A DNA stretch of 34,217 nucleotides from Halobacteriales archaeon QH_8_64_26 (GCA_003021725.1 PXRA01000091.1:9357-43573), one strand, 5' to 3'; counted from the stretch's first letter, positions 25,883 through 33,884 are shown. Notes: a model not told the origin generated them from the letters alone. Program-made: numbers and translations.

Positions 25883-27049
25883 TCAGAACTCAGCGGCGAG
25901 TTCCGCAGCGACCCGCGCTCCGAGATCGGCTTTCGAGCCGGTGAAGGAGGCGACGTCCTCGCTGCGGACGAGCAGCGCCCTGGTCTCCCCTTCGCCCATC
26001 ACGCTCGCGTCGTTCGCGACGACGAAGTTCAGGGCTACCCGTTCGAGGAGGGCCCGAGCCCGTTCGACCATTGTCTCCTCGTCGCCCGCAGTCTCGGCTT
26101 TGAACCCGACGATCGGCAGATCGGGGTAGCGCTCCCGAATCTCGTCGAGGAGCTTCGGCGTCGGCGTGAGATCGAGGGTAAGCTCGCCGCCCGAGCGGAT
26201 CTTCTCGCTCGCGGCGTCGGTCGTGTAGTCGGCAATCGCTGCCGCCGAGAGCAGCGCGTCGGCGTCCTCGGCGCTTGCCTCGACCGCGTCGAACATCTCG
26301 GCGGCGCTCTCGACCGGCTTCGTCGTCGCGTAGGACAGGTGCTCGGATTCGGAATCGAGTCCGCCCTGGACGAGCGTGACTGCCGCGCCCCGGACGTAAC
26401 ACGCCCGTGCGATCGCCCTCCCGGTCCGTCCCGACGCCCGGTTCGTCAGTACTCGGATGGGATCGATTGACTCGACGGTAGCCCCGCTCGTCACTACCAG
26501 GTGCTTGCCTTCAAGGGGACGATCGCCGGCCGCACGAGCGGTCGCGAGACAGATCGCATCGGCGGTCGCGATCTTCGCTTTCTCCTCCTCGACCCGCGGC
26601 GGGACGAACGACACTCCCCAGGACTCGACGCGGGAAATCGCTTCGACGACCCCCGGGTGATCGTACATCGGCTCGTGCATGGCCGGGGCGATCACCACCG
26701 GCATTTCGGTACCTAGAGCCGTCGTCGCACATGTAGTGACGGGCGTGTCGTCGATCGCCGCGGCGATCTTTCCGACCGAATTGGCCGTTGCGGGCGCGAG
26801 AAGGAGAACGTCCGCCCAACCCTCCCGGCCACAGAGTTCGACGTGTTCGATATCGCCGGTTATCTCGGTGACAACTGGCTCGTCGGTGGCGAACTCGACG
26901 GCCCAGGGGTGGACGATCCCCTGAGCGGCCTCGGTCATCACGCCCCGGACCGTTGCGCCCCGGCGGCGCAGCTCGTGGGCGAGTTCGGTAGTCTTGACCG
27001 CCGCGATCGAGCCCGAGACACAGAGCGCGACGTTGACGCCCGCTAACAT
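25883..27049 (-). CDS. coaBC: Bifunctional phosphopantothenoylcysteine decarboxylase / phosphopantothenate-cysteine ligase
   Basis: CoaBC joins cysteine to 4'-phosphopantothenate and then decarboxylates the product in CoA synthesis. The protein has 388 residues. The N-terminal CoaC flavoprotein half shows VALCVSGSIAAVKTTEL, PATANSVGKIAAAI (FMN region) and PAMHEPMYDHP. The C-terminal CoaB half shows VTSGATVESIDPIRVLTNRASGRTG and AAIADYTTDAASEKIRSGG. Both halves are full length, and the ATG at 27049 starts immediately before the first strand. An upstream TATA element sits at 27075-27081. The gene is convergent with the truncated cyclase. Confidence 0.96.
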   Translation of the reverse strand: MLAGVNVALCVSGSIAAVKTTELAHELRRRGATVRGVMTEAAQGIVHPWAVEFATDEPVVTEITGDIEHVELCGREGWADVLLLAPATANSVGKIAAAIDDTPVTTCATTALGTEMPVVIAPAMHEPMYDHPGVVEAISRVESWGVSFVPPRVEEEKAKIATADAICLATARAAGDRPLEGKHLVVTSGATVESIDPIRVLTNRASGRTGRAIARACYVRGAAVTLVQGGLDSESEHLSYATTKPVESAAEMFDAVEASAEDADALLSAAAIADYTTDAASEKIRSGGELTLDLTPTPKLLDEIRERYPDLPIVGFKAETAGDEETMVERARALLERVALNFVVANDASVMGEGETRALLVRSEDVASFTGSKADLGARVAAELAAEF

Positions 27050-27074
27050 TCGAGTCGGTATCGGGCTCGAAACG

Positions 27075-27081
27075 CTAAAAA
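27075..27081 (-). promoter_or_regulatory. TATA box of coaBC
   Basis: The minus-strand TTTTTAG is 26-32 bp upstream of the coaBC ATG and there is no ribosome-binding site, fitting a leaderless transcript. Confidence 0.6.
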
Positions 27082-27161
27082 GCCGTTCGTCGATTGCCCG
27101 TCACTCTCCTGGAATAGGTCGCCGGGGATCGATCGAAGAGGCCCGGTCGGTAACGGGACCC

Positions 27162-28562
27162 TCAGCGATCTCCCTTCCGGCGCGTTGCGAGCAACGCCGC
27201 CGCCAGAACGGCGATCAGCGCCACGACGAGGCCGAAGCCCGGTCCGGTCGTCTCGGTCGTCGTCCCGGCGTCGGTACCACCAGTGCCGGTCGTACTCGTC
27301 CCCGTCGTCCCATCCATCGACGTGCTGGTCTCGGTCGCCGCCGAATCGGTCGTCGTACTCGCCTCGCTGGTCGTGCTCTCGGCGGTCGTGTCCATTGCGG
27401 TGCTCGTTTCGGTCGTCGTCGTGCCGGTAGCCGTGCTCGTGGTCGCTGTAGTCGTCGCCATCGAGCGCTGGGTGAGCGTCGGACGAGACACATCGAGACT
27501 CACTGGCTGGGCGTTCGTTTCCTCCGCCCCGAAGGCCGCGAACGTCCCGAACTCGGTCACGTCGCTGGTCGAAACCACCTCGTCGGCCGGCCGCACGGTG
27601 CTGTCGAGTTCCGTCCAAGAGCCCCCGTCGGAGCGGTAGATCGCAAGCGAGGACGCGTTCCCGCCCCCGGAACGGTAGTGAACGCTCAGCGAGGCGATCG
27701 ACGGTTCGAGGTCCTCGCTGCTCGCGCCGACGACCTCGACTGCACTATCCGGACCCGTCCGGCCGTCCGGCGCATCGAGGGTCGCGTCCGTGCCCTTCAG
27801 CGCGACGTTCGTCGAGACGAGCGAGAACGTCCCGGACCCGACGTCGAGCCGTGAGACGACGTTGTTCGAGGAGTCGAGACGCGAGATGAGATCCCAGTTC
27901 GAGTTGTTCTGTGCGATATTGTCGACGACCCGGTTGTCCTTCGCGCGGTACTCGAGGTGAATGCCCCACTTGTTCTCGTTCGCGACGTTCCGCCGCACGA
28001 GATTCCCCTCGGCGTTGCGAAGGTGAATCCCGAGTGCGTTGTCGTAGGCGTAGTTCCGTCTCACTGTGACGTCGGTGCTCTCCTGGACGAGATAGCCCTC
28101 GATGCTTCCGGTCGCGGTGGTGTTCTCGACCGTTCCTCCGGTAGCGTTCATGAACGAAATACCGCGCACCCAGCGATCGACCGCGACGTTTCGTACCGTG
28201 ACGTTCGACTGGGCTCTATCGCCGTTGTCGATCCGGATCCCGTAGTTCGACCTGTTGCCCGCAAGGGTGTGACCACCACCGTCGAAGACGACGTCGCCCG
28301 CGGTGATCGCGATACAGGGGTCGGCGCTCGTGTTCGTGACGTTCGTCGTCAGTGCGTACGTCCCCGGCTCGTCGATCGTCCCACAGCCGTCGATCGGCGT
28401 CGGGCCGGACCCGCTGGCCTGTGCACCCGCGACGCCCGTCCCGACCCCCATCGCGGCGGTCGCGAGAACGACCAACAGCGCCGTCGTGAGCGCGCTCGCG
28501 CTTAGCTTCGTTCCTGTTCCGACCCGTCCGTTTCCGGTCCGTCCGCGTTCCTTCCCCGTCAT
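27162..28562 (-). CDS. Secreted NosD-like beta-helix protein with PGF-CTERM anchor
   Basis: This 466-residue exported protein has a signal peptide (about residues 1-47: Arg/Lys-rich start, hydrophobic core about 22-42, AGA at the end). Then come right-handed beta-helix repeats of the NosD/periplasmic-copper-binding type (repeated N-x-V-x-x-N units such as YGIRIDNGD, GIHLRNAEGNLVRRNVANENKWGIHLEYR). A beta domain with YRSGGG/TELDS follows, then a Thr/Ser/Ala-rich stretch of about 90 residues suited to glycosylation. The tail has P441-G442-F443, a hydrophobic helix and RRKGDR, the PGF-CTERM signal processed by archaeosortase A. The ATG at 28562 begins the signal peptide. The product is expected to sit outside the cell, lipid-anchored; its ligand is unknown. 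Confidence 0.88.
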   Translation of the reverse strand: MTGKERGRTGNGRVGTGTKLSASALTTALLVVLATAAMGVGTGVAGAQASGSGPTPIDGCGTIDEPGTYALTTNVTNTSADPCIAITAGDVVFDGGGHTLAGNRSNYGIRIDNGDRAQSNVTVRNVAVDRWVRGISFMNATGGTVENTTATGSIEGYLVQESTDVTVRRNYAYDNALGIHLRNAEGNLVRRNVANENKWGIHLEYRAKDNRVVDNIAQNNSNWDLISRLDSSNNVVSRLDVGSGTFSLVSTNVALKGTDATLDAPDGRTGPDSAVEVVGASSEDLEPSIASLSVHYRSGGGNASSLAIYRSDGGSWTELDSTVRPADEVVSTSDVTEFGTFAAFGAEETNAQPVSLDVSRPTLTQRSMATTTATTSTATGTTTTETSTAMDTTAESTTSEASTTTDSAATETSTSMDGTTGTSTTGTGGTDAGTTTETTGPGFGLVVALIAVLAAALLATRRKGDR

Positions 28563-28591
28563 CCGTATATTGCAAGCCACGTCAAAGGTGC

Positions 28592-28597
28592 ATATAA
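28592..28597 (-). promoter_or_regulatory. TATA box of the NosD-like gene
   Basis: The minus-strand TTATAT lies 30-35 bp upstream of the ATG at 28562, in an AT-rich patch within GC-rich DNA. The spacing allows a transcript with a leader of a few bases. Confidence 0.55.
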
Positions 28598-28694
28598 GTT
28601 TGGTAATGACGAAATAACATCGACTATCGCGGTTCGACCATCGACAGGGGGTTCGAGCGATCAGCAACCGAAGCTTTAGGTCCTGGCGCGGGGT

Positions 28695-29234
28695 ATGGAA
28701 CCCGTGGACGCAGTCGAGGTCAGCACGGTCGTCTATCTACCGCCGGAGGAGATCTACGACTTCCTGATCGACTTCCCGCGGTACGCCGATTACTCGAAGT
28801 ACCTGACCGATGTCTCCCGGGAGGGCGACGGCTCGCCCGGCACCGAGTACGACCTCCGGTTCGAGTGGTGGAAACTCGCGTATACCGCTCGCTCGCGGGT
28901 CACCGGTACCACGCCGCCGACGCGGATCGACTGGGAGATAATCAAAGACGTCTCCGCACAGGGCTTTTGGTACGTCGAATCGGTCCCCGGGGAGGCACCG
29001 CCGGAGCGCGAGACGGCCTCCCGGGTGGGCCTTCGCGTTACCTTCGACGCCGACTCGGTGGACGAGGGCGCGATCGACCTTCCAGCCCTCGTCTCGCTGG
29101 GCTGGGTCGTCAAAAAGGTGATCCCGCTCGTCGAGAGCGAAGCCGAACGGGTCGTCTCCCGGATCGTCGCCGACCTCGAAGGCCAGCGCCGAGAGGTCGA
29201 GTTGACGATCCACGACGCGCCCGATACGATCTAG
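28695..29234 (+). CDS. SRPBCC (START/polyketide-cyclase-like) family protein
   Basis: This is a 179-residue protein with a helix-grip fold pattern. The beginning VEVSTVVYLPPEEIYDFLIDFPRYADYSKYL is the usual first strand and helix of SRPBCC proteins. The middle strands include YDLRFEWWKLAYTARSRV and RIDWEIIKDVSAQGFWYVES, and it ends in a long C-terminal helix (VESEAERVVSRIVADLEGQRR). The fold forms a hydrophobic ligand pocket; many haloarchaeal members are uncharacterised, and no ligand is evident here. A CTTTAG (28674-28679) lies upstream, but only about 16 bp from the start, so the promoter is uncertain. Confidence 0.8.
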   Translation: MEPVDAVEVSTVVYLPPEEIYDFLIDFPRYADYSKYLTDVSREGDGSPGTEYDLRFEWWKLAYTARSRVTGTTPPTRIDWEIIKDVSAQGFWYVESVPGEAPPERETASRVGLRVTFDADSVDEGAIDLPALVSLGWVVKKVIPLVESEAERVVSRIVADLEGQRREVELTIHDAPDTI

Positions 29235-29314
29235 AAGTCACCTTTTCACGGCCCCTCGCTCGCCCGTGGTTCGAGGCGGCGGAGCCGTCTCGTCGTCCGC
29301 TAACGGTGGGTCAG

Positions 29315-29587
29315 TCAGTGGGCGACGACGACTGCCGGATCCGGCATGGTGGTCGGCGCGCCCTCGTACCAGCCGTACGTCCCGGCGGCGTAGCCCAACT
29401 CGCCGAGCGAGTCGGCGATCGTCCCCTCGTCGAAGAACGTGAGGGTATGGGTATCGGTGAACCACTCCTCGCCGAGGAACACGAGCGCGTTCATCCGGGT
29501 CCGGTTACCCCTACCGTGGCGGTACTGGTAGAGCCGGGCGCAGTCGCGGTCGGCCGCCGGCGGGACTTGGAGCGTCGGACCGTCCAT
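29315..29587 (-). pseudogene. Class I methyltransferase, detached C-terminal piece
   Basis: The reading frame, open upstream from about 29615, begins ILDVGDFPSMDGPTLQVPP and continues CARLYQYRHG, MNALVFLGEEWFTDTHTLTFFDEGTIADSLGELGY. That is the C-terminal half typical of small haloarchaeal SAM methyltransferases, starting at the strand after the usual PGG turn. It is in a different frame from the N-terminal piece at 29491-29892. The internal ATG at 29587 gives the coordinates used here but probably is not a genuine start. On its own this fragment could not bind SAM. Confidence 0.65.
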
Positions 29588-29892
29588 GCTCGGGAAGTCA
29601 CCGACGTCCAGTATTCGAGGCCCGGCAACCCCCCCGATAGAAAGGTCCCGTCCGATCGCTCGCGTGCCCGGTCGAGCATCGCCGGATTCGGATCGACGCC
29701 CGTAACCTCGAATCCCCGCTCGCGGAGGAAAACGCTGTGCCGGCCGGTCCCACAGCCGACCAGCAGCGCCCGCTCTCCGTCGTTGCCGTGAGCGTCGAAC
29801 CGATCGATCGCGAAATCCACCTCGCTCTCGTAGTCCTTACTCGCGTAGAGAGCATCGTAGACCTCGGGCCGGTCGTACAGCGCCTGTTCCAT
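29491..29892 (-). CDS. Class I SAM methyltransferase, N-terminal piece (frame lost near 29.61 kb)
   Basis: The first 93 residues are a good methyltransferase N-terminal half: YDALYASKDYESEVDFAIDRF, motif I ALLVGCGTGRHSVFL (about 42-56) and the acidic strand VTGVDPNPAML. After LPGLE the sequence turns into a Thr/Arg/Ser-rich run that is an out-of-frame reading of the C-terminal half, so motif IV and the adjoining helices are missing. About 40-50 residues are absent compared with the family layout. The ATG at 29892 has a T-rich patch (about 29917-29924) at TATA distance. The gene is probably inactive unless the break is a sequence error. Confidence 0.68.
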   Translation of the reverse strand: MEQALYDRPEVYDALYASKDYESEVDFAIDRFDAHGNDGERALLVGCGTGRHSVFLRERGFEVTGVDPNPAMLDRARERSDGTFLSGGLPGLEYWTSVTSRAWTVRRSKSRRRPTATAPGSTSTATVGVTGPG

Positions 29893-30109
29893 ATCGAGTA
29901 TCGAACCGTTGGTGTGAAAAGTTCGCGGTCGAAGCGAGAAAGCGCCGATCGTTCAGCGTTCGAGGGCATTGAACCGTATTCAGAGCTGTATTTGGACGGT
30001 GAGGTCGAGGAAGTATCGATCACTCCTCCGACCCTGGGGTCTCGTTCCGAGTTGCGGTCCCGACCCATCGCTCGGAACGCTCGACGAACGAAGACTCGTC
30101 GGCCGCCAG

Positions 30110-30850
30110 TTATCGGTACTGCTCCCAGTCGATCCAGTTCTGTTCCCAGCCCCGTTTCCGTTCGGCCGCCCGCTCGGCGAACTCCCGGTCCTCGCGGGCA
30201 GTGCGATTGCGCTCGACGGTATCGGCACGCTCGCTCTCGACGAGCATCGGCGCGAACGCGACGGTGCCGTGGCGCTTCACGACCTCGCCGTCTTCGATCG
30301 CGACGAGGCTCTGTTCGCCCAGTCCCATCGGCATCACGAGCCGACCGTCGGGGGCGAGTTGGGCGAGGAGTTCGGTCGGCGGGCGGACGGCAGCGGCTTC
30401 GAGTACGATACGATCGAAGGGGGCGTACTCGGGCAGGCCCCGATCACCGTTGCGCCGGTCGACGAGGACGGCACCGTAGCCCGCACGACCCAAGTTCTCG
30501 CGGGCTTCCCAGACCAGCCGGCGCGCGATGTCGACCGCGTGGACGTTCTGTACGCCGACGAGTTCCGCACACACTGCCGCGGTGTAGCCGACGCCAGCCC
30601 CGACGATCAGTACCGAATCGCCCTCCCGGGGGGCGAGGGCTTCGAGCAACCGAGCGACCGTGCTCGGTGCGAGTACTCGGGTCCCGTGCTGTTCGAAGGG
30701 GCGATCGGCGTAAGCACCCCGTTCGTCGGGAACGAAGCTCTCGCGAGGGACGCTACGGAACGCGACGCTCAGAGCCTCGCTGCGGAGCACCCGCTTGGAC
30801 TCGTGTTCGAGGCTCGCGACCATGTCGTCGCGCAGCACCGCGGGGTTCAT
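30110..30850 (-). CDS. Divergent protein-L-isoaspartate O-methyltransferase homologue
   Basis: This 246-residue protein has the PIMT fold: FRSVPRESFVPDERGAYADRPF (canonical substrate-side N-terminus), motif I VLIVGAGVGYTAAVCAEL at about residues 80-97, and DRIVLEAAAVRPPTELLAQLAPDGRLVMP. The canonical GQTISxP motif is replaced by HGTRVLAPSTV (about 55-65), losing the conserved serine. The C-terminus has an unusual Arg/Trp-rich tail (KRGWEQNWIDWEQYR). It lies 97 bp downstream of the canonical paralogue on the same strand. Its substrate may differ from isoaspartate. The upstream spacer 29893-30109 has no gene I can support. Confidence 0.82.
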   Translation of the reverse strand: MNPAVLRDDMVASLEHESKRVLRSEALSVAFRSVPRESFVPDERGAYADRPFEQHGTRVLAPSTVARLLEALAPREGDSVLIVGAGVGYTAAVCAELVGVQNVHAVDIARRLVWEARENLGRAGYGAVLVDRRNGDRGLPEYAPFDRIVLEAAAVRPPTELLAQLAPDGRLVMPMGLGEQSLVAIEDGEVVKRHGTVAFAPMLVESERADTVERNRTAREDREFAERAAERKRGWEQNWIDWEQYR

Positions 30851-30947
30851 ACGGCGATTGAGCGGTCGAGGCTAATGAATCGCGCGCCTGGGATCGACTC
30901 ACGGCGGACCGTCCCCTAGAGGTACGCGTCCCGCCTGCCCGGAGCGC

Positions 30948-31682
30948 TCAGGAGGAGCCCCGCATCCGGACGAACCGGACGCTGCCGTGGCGCTCGCGAT
31001 CGAGCGACCCATCGGGGCGTTTCGTCGCGCGGACGAGCGTCTGGCCGTCCCGGCCGAGAACCGAGTCGGTCTCGATCGGGGCGACGATCCGACCGCCGGG
31101 GCGAACCTGTTCGATCACGCTGCCGGGAATCGCACCTGCCCCACAGGTCAGGTACGCCGCGTCGTAGGGAGTACCCTCGGGCAGGCCTTCGTGACCGTCG
31201 CCCGCCTGTACCTCGACGTTCTCGTAGCCCAGTTCAGCCAAGCGGTCGCGGGCCGCCTCGGCGAGATTCGCGTGGTACTCGACGCTTCGTACCTCGTCGG
31301 CGAGTTCGGCCGTGACGGCGGCGTGATACCCACAGCCGGTACCGATCTCGAGAACGCGGTCGTCCGACGCGGGCGCAAGTAAGTCGGTCATCCAGCCGAC
31401 CATGTGGGGCGCACTGATCGTCTGGCCCGCGCCGATCGGGAGGGGCCGATCGTCGTAGGCCGCCCCGCGGCGGGCCGGCGGGACGAACGCGTGGCGCGGT
31501 ACCGCCCGCAGTGCCACAGCGGTCCCCTCGCGTTCGATCCGGCCCCGATCGAGGAGGCGGGCAACGAGGTCTTCGCGCTCCTCGCGGCGGTTGTCCCGGT
31601 CGGTTCCGTCCACCGCGTCGTTATTCGCGTCGTCTCGTTTGCCGTCGGTCTCGCCGCGACTCGGATCGCCGCTCGGGGTCAT
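30948..31682 (-). CDS. pcm: Protein-L-isoaspartate O-methyltransferase
   Basis: This enzyme repairs isomerised aspartyl residues by methylating L-isoaspartate with SAM. The 244-residue protein has an acidic, Asp/Arg-rich extension of about 35 residues, then AVPRHAFVPPARRGAAYDDRPLPIG. GQTISAPHMVG is the substrate-site motif at 86-96 (with the conserved Thr-Ile-Ser), and RVLEIGTGCGYHAAV is motif I at 109-123. VRPGGRIVAPI and a basic C-terminus follow. The ATG at 31682 is used although the conserved core starts later. It probably forms an operon with the divergent paralogue downstream and follows the HVO_0476-type gene at a 42 bp interval. Confidence 0.92.
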   Translation of the reverse strand: MTPSGDPSRGETDGKRDDANNDAVDGTDRDNRREEREDLVARLLDRGRIEREGTAVALRAVPRHAFVPPARRGAAYDDRPLPIGAGQTISAPHMVGWMTDLLAPASDDRVLEIGTGCGYHAAVTAELADEVRSVEYHANLAEAARDRLAELGYENVEVQAGDGHEGLPEGTPYDAAYLTCGAGAIPGSVIEQVRPGGRIVAPIETDSVLGRDGQTLVRATKRPDGSLDRERHGSVRFVRMRGSS

Positions 31683-31724
31683 GTGAGCAGTAAAACACCG
31701 GTGTTCATGCGGTCGGAAGGGGTG

Positions 31725-32381
31725 TTACCAGCCCGACCAGGCCGTCGTCGGGGACGATTCCTCGTGGGCGTAGACTCGCTTGAGGTCCTTCGCGAAGGCC
31801 ATGTCGCCGTCGTGATCGAGCTTCTCGAAGCCATAGCCCCGGGCGTCCTCACGGACCTGGAGCCCGGTAACGACGAAGCGGTCCTCGCCCGCCTTCTCCT
31901 CCTCGCCGACGGTGAACTCGTAGTCCCCGGGCACGTACATCTCGATGCTACGGGTCGTGTCGTGGCGGCCATCACTGGGATGGAGGGTGACGTCGGTTCG
32001 GACGTTATCGACCACCCGCGTCCAGATCGTCTCGATTTCGGGGACCGGTGCGCTCTCGGCGCGAGCCTCGGTGTCGATCTCCAAGCTCGTGATACGGACG
32101 GTGAGGATCGCTTCCTCGGTGTCGACGATGAACTCCTCGCCGACCGCGAGGGCTTCCTCCATTGGGGCCTCGACGGTGGTTCTCGTCGAGTCGCCGTCCT
32201 GGGAGACGATCACCGTCCGTTCGATCGTCTCGGGGTCGGGGAGCCGGGTCTTGTGGACGTGCTGGCAGTCCGTACAGCGAACGGTCGCCTGTCCGCCGGG
32301 CGCGAGGACCTCGTGGGCGACCGCGGTCTCGGGCGAACAGACCGGACAGGTGAGTCCAACGCGCTCCGCGCTGTTGCTCAT
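31725..32381 (-). CDS. HVO_0476-family zinc-finger protein
   Basis: This is a 218-residue acidic protein. An N-terminal zinc ribbon has C12, C15 (LTCPVC) and C36, C39 (VRCTDC). It is followed by beta-rich domains (IERTVIVSQDGDSTRTTVEAPMEEAL, AILTVRITSLEI, VVDNVRTDVTLHPSDGRH) and a C-terminal region with FVVTGLQVREDARGYGFEKLDHDGDMAFAKDLKRVYA. This layout is that of the archaeal family named after HVO_0476. The start is ATG 32381; an upstream in-frame ATG at 32468 lies inside the ATP-grasp gene and is rejected. The function is not known; the zinc ribbon suggests RNA or protein contacts. Confidence 0.82.
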   Translation of the reverse strand: MSNSAERVGLTCPVCSPETAVAHEVLAPGGQATVRCTDCQHVHKTRLPDPETIERTVIVSQDGDSTRTTVEAPMEEALAVGEEFIVDTEEAILTVRITSLEIDTEARAESAPVPEIETIWTRVVDNVRTDVTLHPSDGRHDTTRSIEMYVPGDYEFTVGEEEKAGEDRFVVTGLQVREDARGYGFEKLDHDGDMAFAKDLKRVYAHEESSPTTAWSGW

Positions 32382-32392
32382 GGGAGCCCCTA

Positions 32393-33682
32393 TCAGTCCG
32401 CTTCCGAAAGCCCTAACGGACGCTGCCGGACCCGGCGAGTAGCGATAGGGAGCTCGACGGGCAAGCACCCGAGCAGGTCGCCGACGAAGGGACCGGGATC
32501 GGTCGCCGAGAGGAGATCGAAGGACGGTTGGGCGACGACCGAGGAGAGTACGTCCCCGAGCGCGTCGCGAAAGCGCGGCGGTTCGACGTGAGCGTACTCC
32601 TCGGCGAGCACGCTATAGAGGTACGAACACTCGCCCCGCAGGAGATGGGTTCCCGCACCGACCTCGTAGTTTCCGTCGGGTAGAGCCGACTCGCCGGTCG
32701 CAAGTCCCCAGTACTGACGAGGGAAATCGACGCCCGCATCGATATCACAGGGAAGCGTCGCCCAGAAGCGGGGGTTCATTTCGAGCAGGTAGTACTCGCC
32801 GGTCGAGGCCTCGCGGACGAAGCTCACCTCCGCGGGGCCGTGCCACTCCAGGGAATCGAGCAGTGCTCGCCCCGCCGCTTCGAGCCCGGACCGATCGACC
32901 GATCGGTGATAGACGCTCGGCCCGCGGGCGTACTTGAACCCGCGAATCCCCCGTTTCTGGGTGGTGACGATCGCCTCGCCGTGATCGTATAGGGCTCGAA
33001 AGGAGTACTCGGTGCCGGAAACGTGGTCCTGGACGATCGGGGTGTGGCCCAACTCGGCTTCGATCGCCGCCCGATCGGGCTCGACGCCGACCGCGGGAAA
33101 GGAGGGTTTGCCCATCTCGCGGGACTCGCCCTCGGGAATCGAGGGGACGTACGCCTCGGCGAGCACCGCATAGCGGGCTTTGATCACCGACTCGCGATCC
33201 CAGGTCGCGATGCTCTCGAGCGACCGCGTGTTCGGTTCGGCGACGCCGGCGGCCCGCGCGGCCCCCGCGAGGGCGATCCGGTCCTGGGCGATGCGAAGCG
33301 TTTCGGGGACGGGCCACAGCGGGGCGAGGTGTCGGGCGAACGCCGAGCGATAGGTCGAGAGTACGTAAACGTCTACCTCCCGGACCGGGACGATCGCCCG
33401 GACGTCCCGTCGGCGCGCGAGCGACAGCAGCGCGTCCCTGTATCCGAGCAGGTCCGCGAAGGGGGAGGGCACGCGAACCGATTCGTCGCAGTACCGCGAC
33501 CAGAACACCGGCACGCTCGCTTGCTCGGCGGCCGCGATCGTGTGTACCCCCCGGCGACCGAGCGACCGCAGAAAGGCCGTTGAACTCGCCGCCCCCGTCG
33601 CTACGACGACGACCGACGCTTTCGACGATCTCAGTGAGTCCGACGCCCTCGACGACCCCGACGGCCGAGGCGACGTAGTCAC
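32393..33682 (-). CDS. ATP-grasp enzyme (carboxylate-amine ligase-like)
   Basis: This 429-residue protein has an ATP-grasp ligase fold. It shows the first Rossmann-like domain SVVVVATGAASSTAFLRSLGRRG (from about residue 24), RDVRAIVPVREVDVYVLS, the ATP-binding VIKARYAVLAEAYVP region and PIVQDHVSGTEYSFRAL. The metal-site segment EMNPRFWATLPCDIDAGVDFP follows, where Glu and Asn bind Mg2+. Substrates are unknown. The start GTG 33682 has GGAGG about eight bases upstream and overlaps a short upstream frame as GTGA. However, residues 2-22 are Ser/Arg/Pro-rich and unlike a haloarchaeal protein, so the original start may have been lost. Confidence 0.8.
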   Translation of the reverse strand: MTTSPRPSGSSRASDSLRSSKASVVVVATGAASSTAFLRSLGRRGVHTIAAAEQASVPVFWSRYCDESVRVPSPFADLLGYRDALLSLARRRDVRAIVPVREVDVYVLSTYRSAFARHLAPLWPVPETLRIAQDRIALAGAARAAGVAEPNTRSLESIATWDRESVIKARYAVLAEAYVPSIPEGESREMGKPSFPAVGVEPDRAAIEAELGHTPIVQDHVSGTEYSFRALYDHGEAIVTTQKRGIRGFKYARGPSVYHRSVDRSGLEAAGRALLDSLEWHGPAEVSFVREASTGEYYLLEMNPRFWATLPCDIDAGVDFPRQYWGLATGESALPDGNYEVGAGTHLLRGECSYLYSVLAEEYAHVEPPRFRDALGDVLSSVVAQPSFDLLSATDPGPFVGDLLGCLPVELPIATRRVRQRPLGLSEAD

Positions 33683-33861
33683 CGGAGATCCTCCTCAGTG
33701 ACTCCTACGTCGAGGAAATCGCCCCCAACCGTATAGTAGAACTGCGGAGCGATCTCGGTTCCCGCCCGACCGGAGCCCCGCCGAGGGATCGAACCGAGCG
33801 CCGTCCGCGAGACCGCTATCGGCGGACCCGTCGCCGGACTACTCCCGAGAGAGGGTTCCAT
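33679..33861 (-). CDS. Short 60-residue frame, possible 5' remnant of another gene
   Basis: The ATG at 33861 has a good TATA-like element (minus-strand GTTAATAC at 33885-33892) about 25-31 bp upstream, so a transcript probably begins here. The peptide ends FYYTVGGDFLDVGVTEEDLR before TGA, which overlaps the ATP-grasp GTG. Shifting the frame by one base at the GAGGAGG run continues as ISGDYVASAVGVVEGVGL then TEIVESVG, which looks like genuine acidic haloarchaeal protein with GC-rich third positions. I do not recognise the family. It may be a real small leader gene coupled to the ATP-grasp gene, or the remnant of a larger gene. Confidence 0.4.
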   Translation of the reverse strand: MEPSLGSSPATGPPIAVSRTALGSIPRRGSGRAGTEIAPQFYYTVGGDFLDVGVTEEDLR

Positions 33862-33884
33862 ACCGTCCGTACGGGACTAATTCG

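Noticed and set aside
27280-27480. Repetitive Thr/Ser-coding stretch considered as a tandem DNA repeat or CRISPR-like array
   Set aside because: It is the degenerate Thr/Ser/Ala-rich linker of the PGF-CTERM protein; there are no regular repeat-spacer units.
29966-30060. Acidic-looking plus-strand peptide (E-P-Y-S-E-L-Y-L-D-G-E-V-E-E-V) in the spacer before the divergent PIMT
   Set aside because: It has no start codon or TATA box of its own and runs straight into antisense of the methyltransferase; at most a remnant.
31404-32591. 395-codon plus-strand frame opposite pcm and the HVO_0476-type gene
   Set aside because: Both minus-strand genes have firm motifs; the plus frame shows none.
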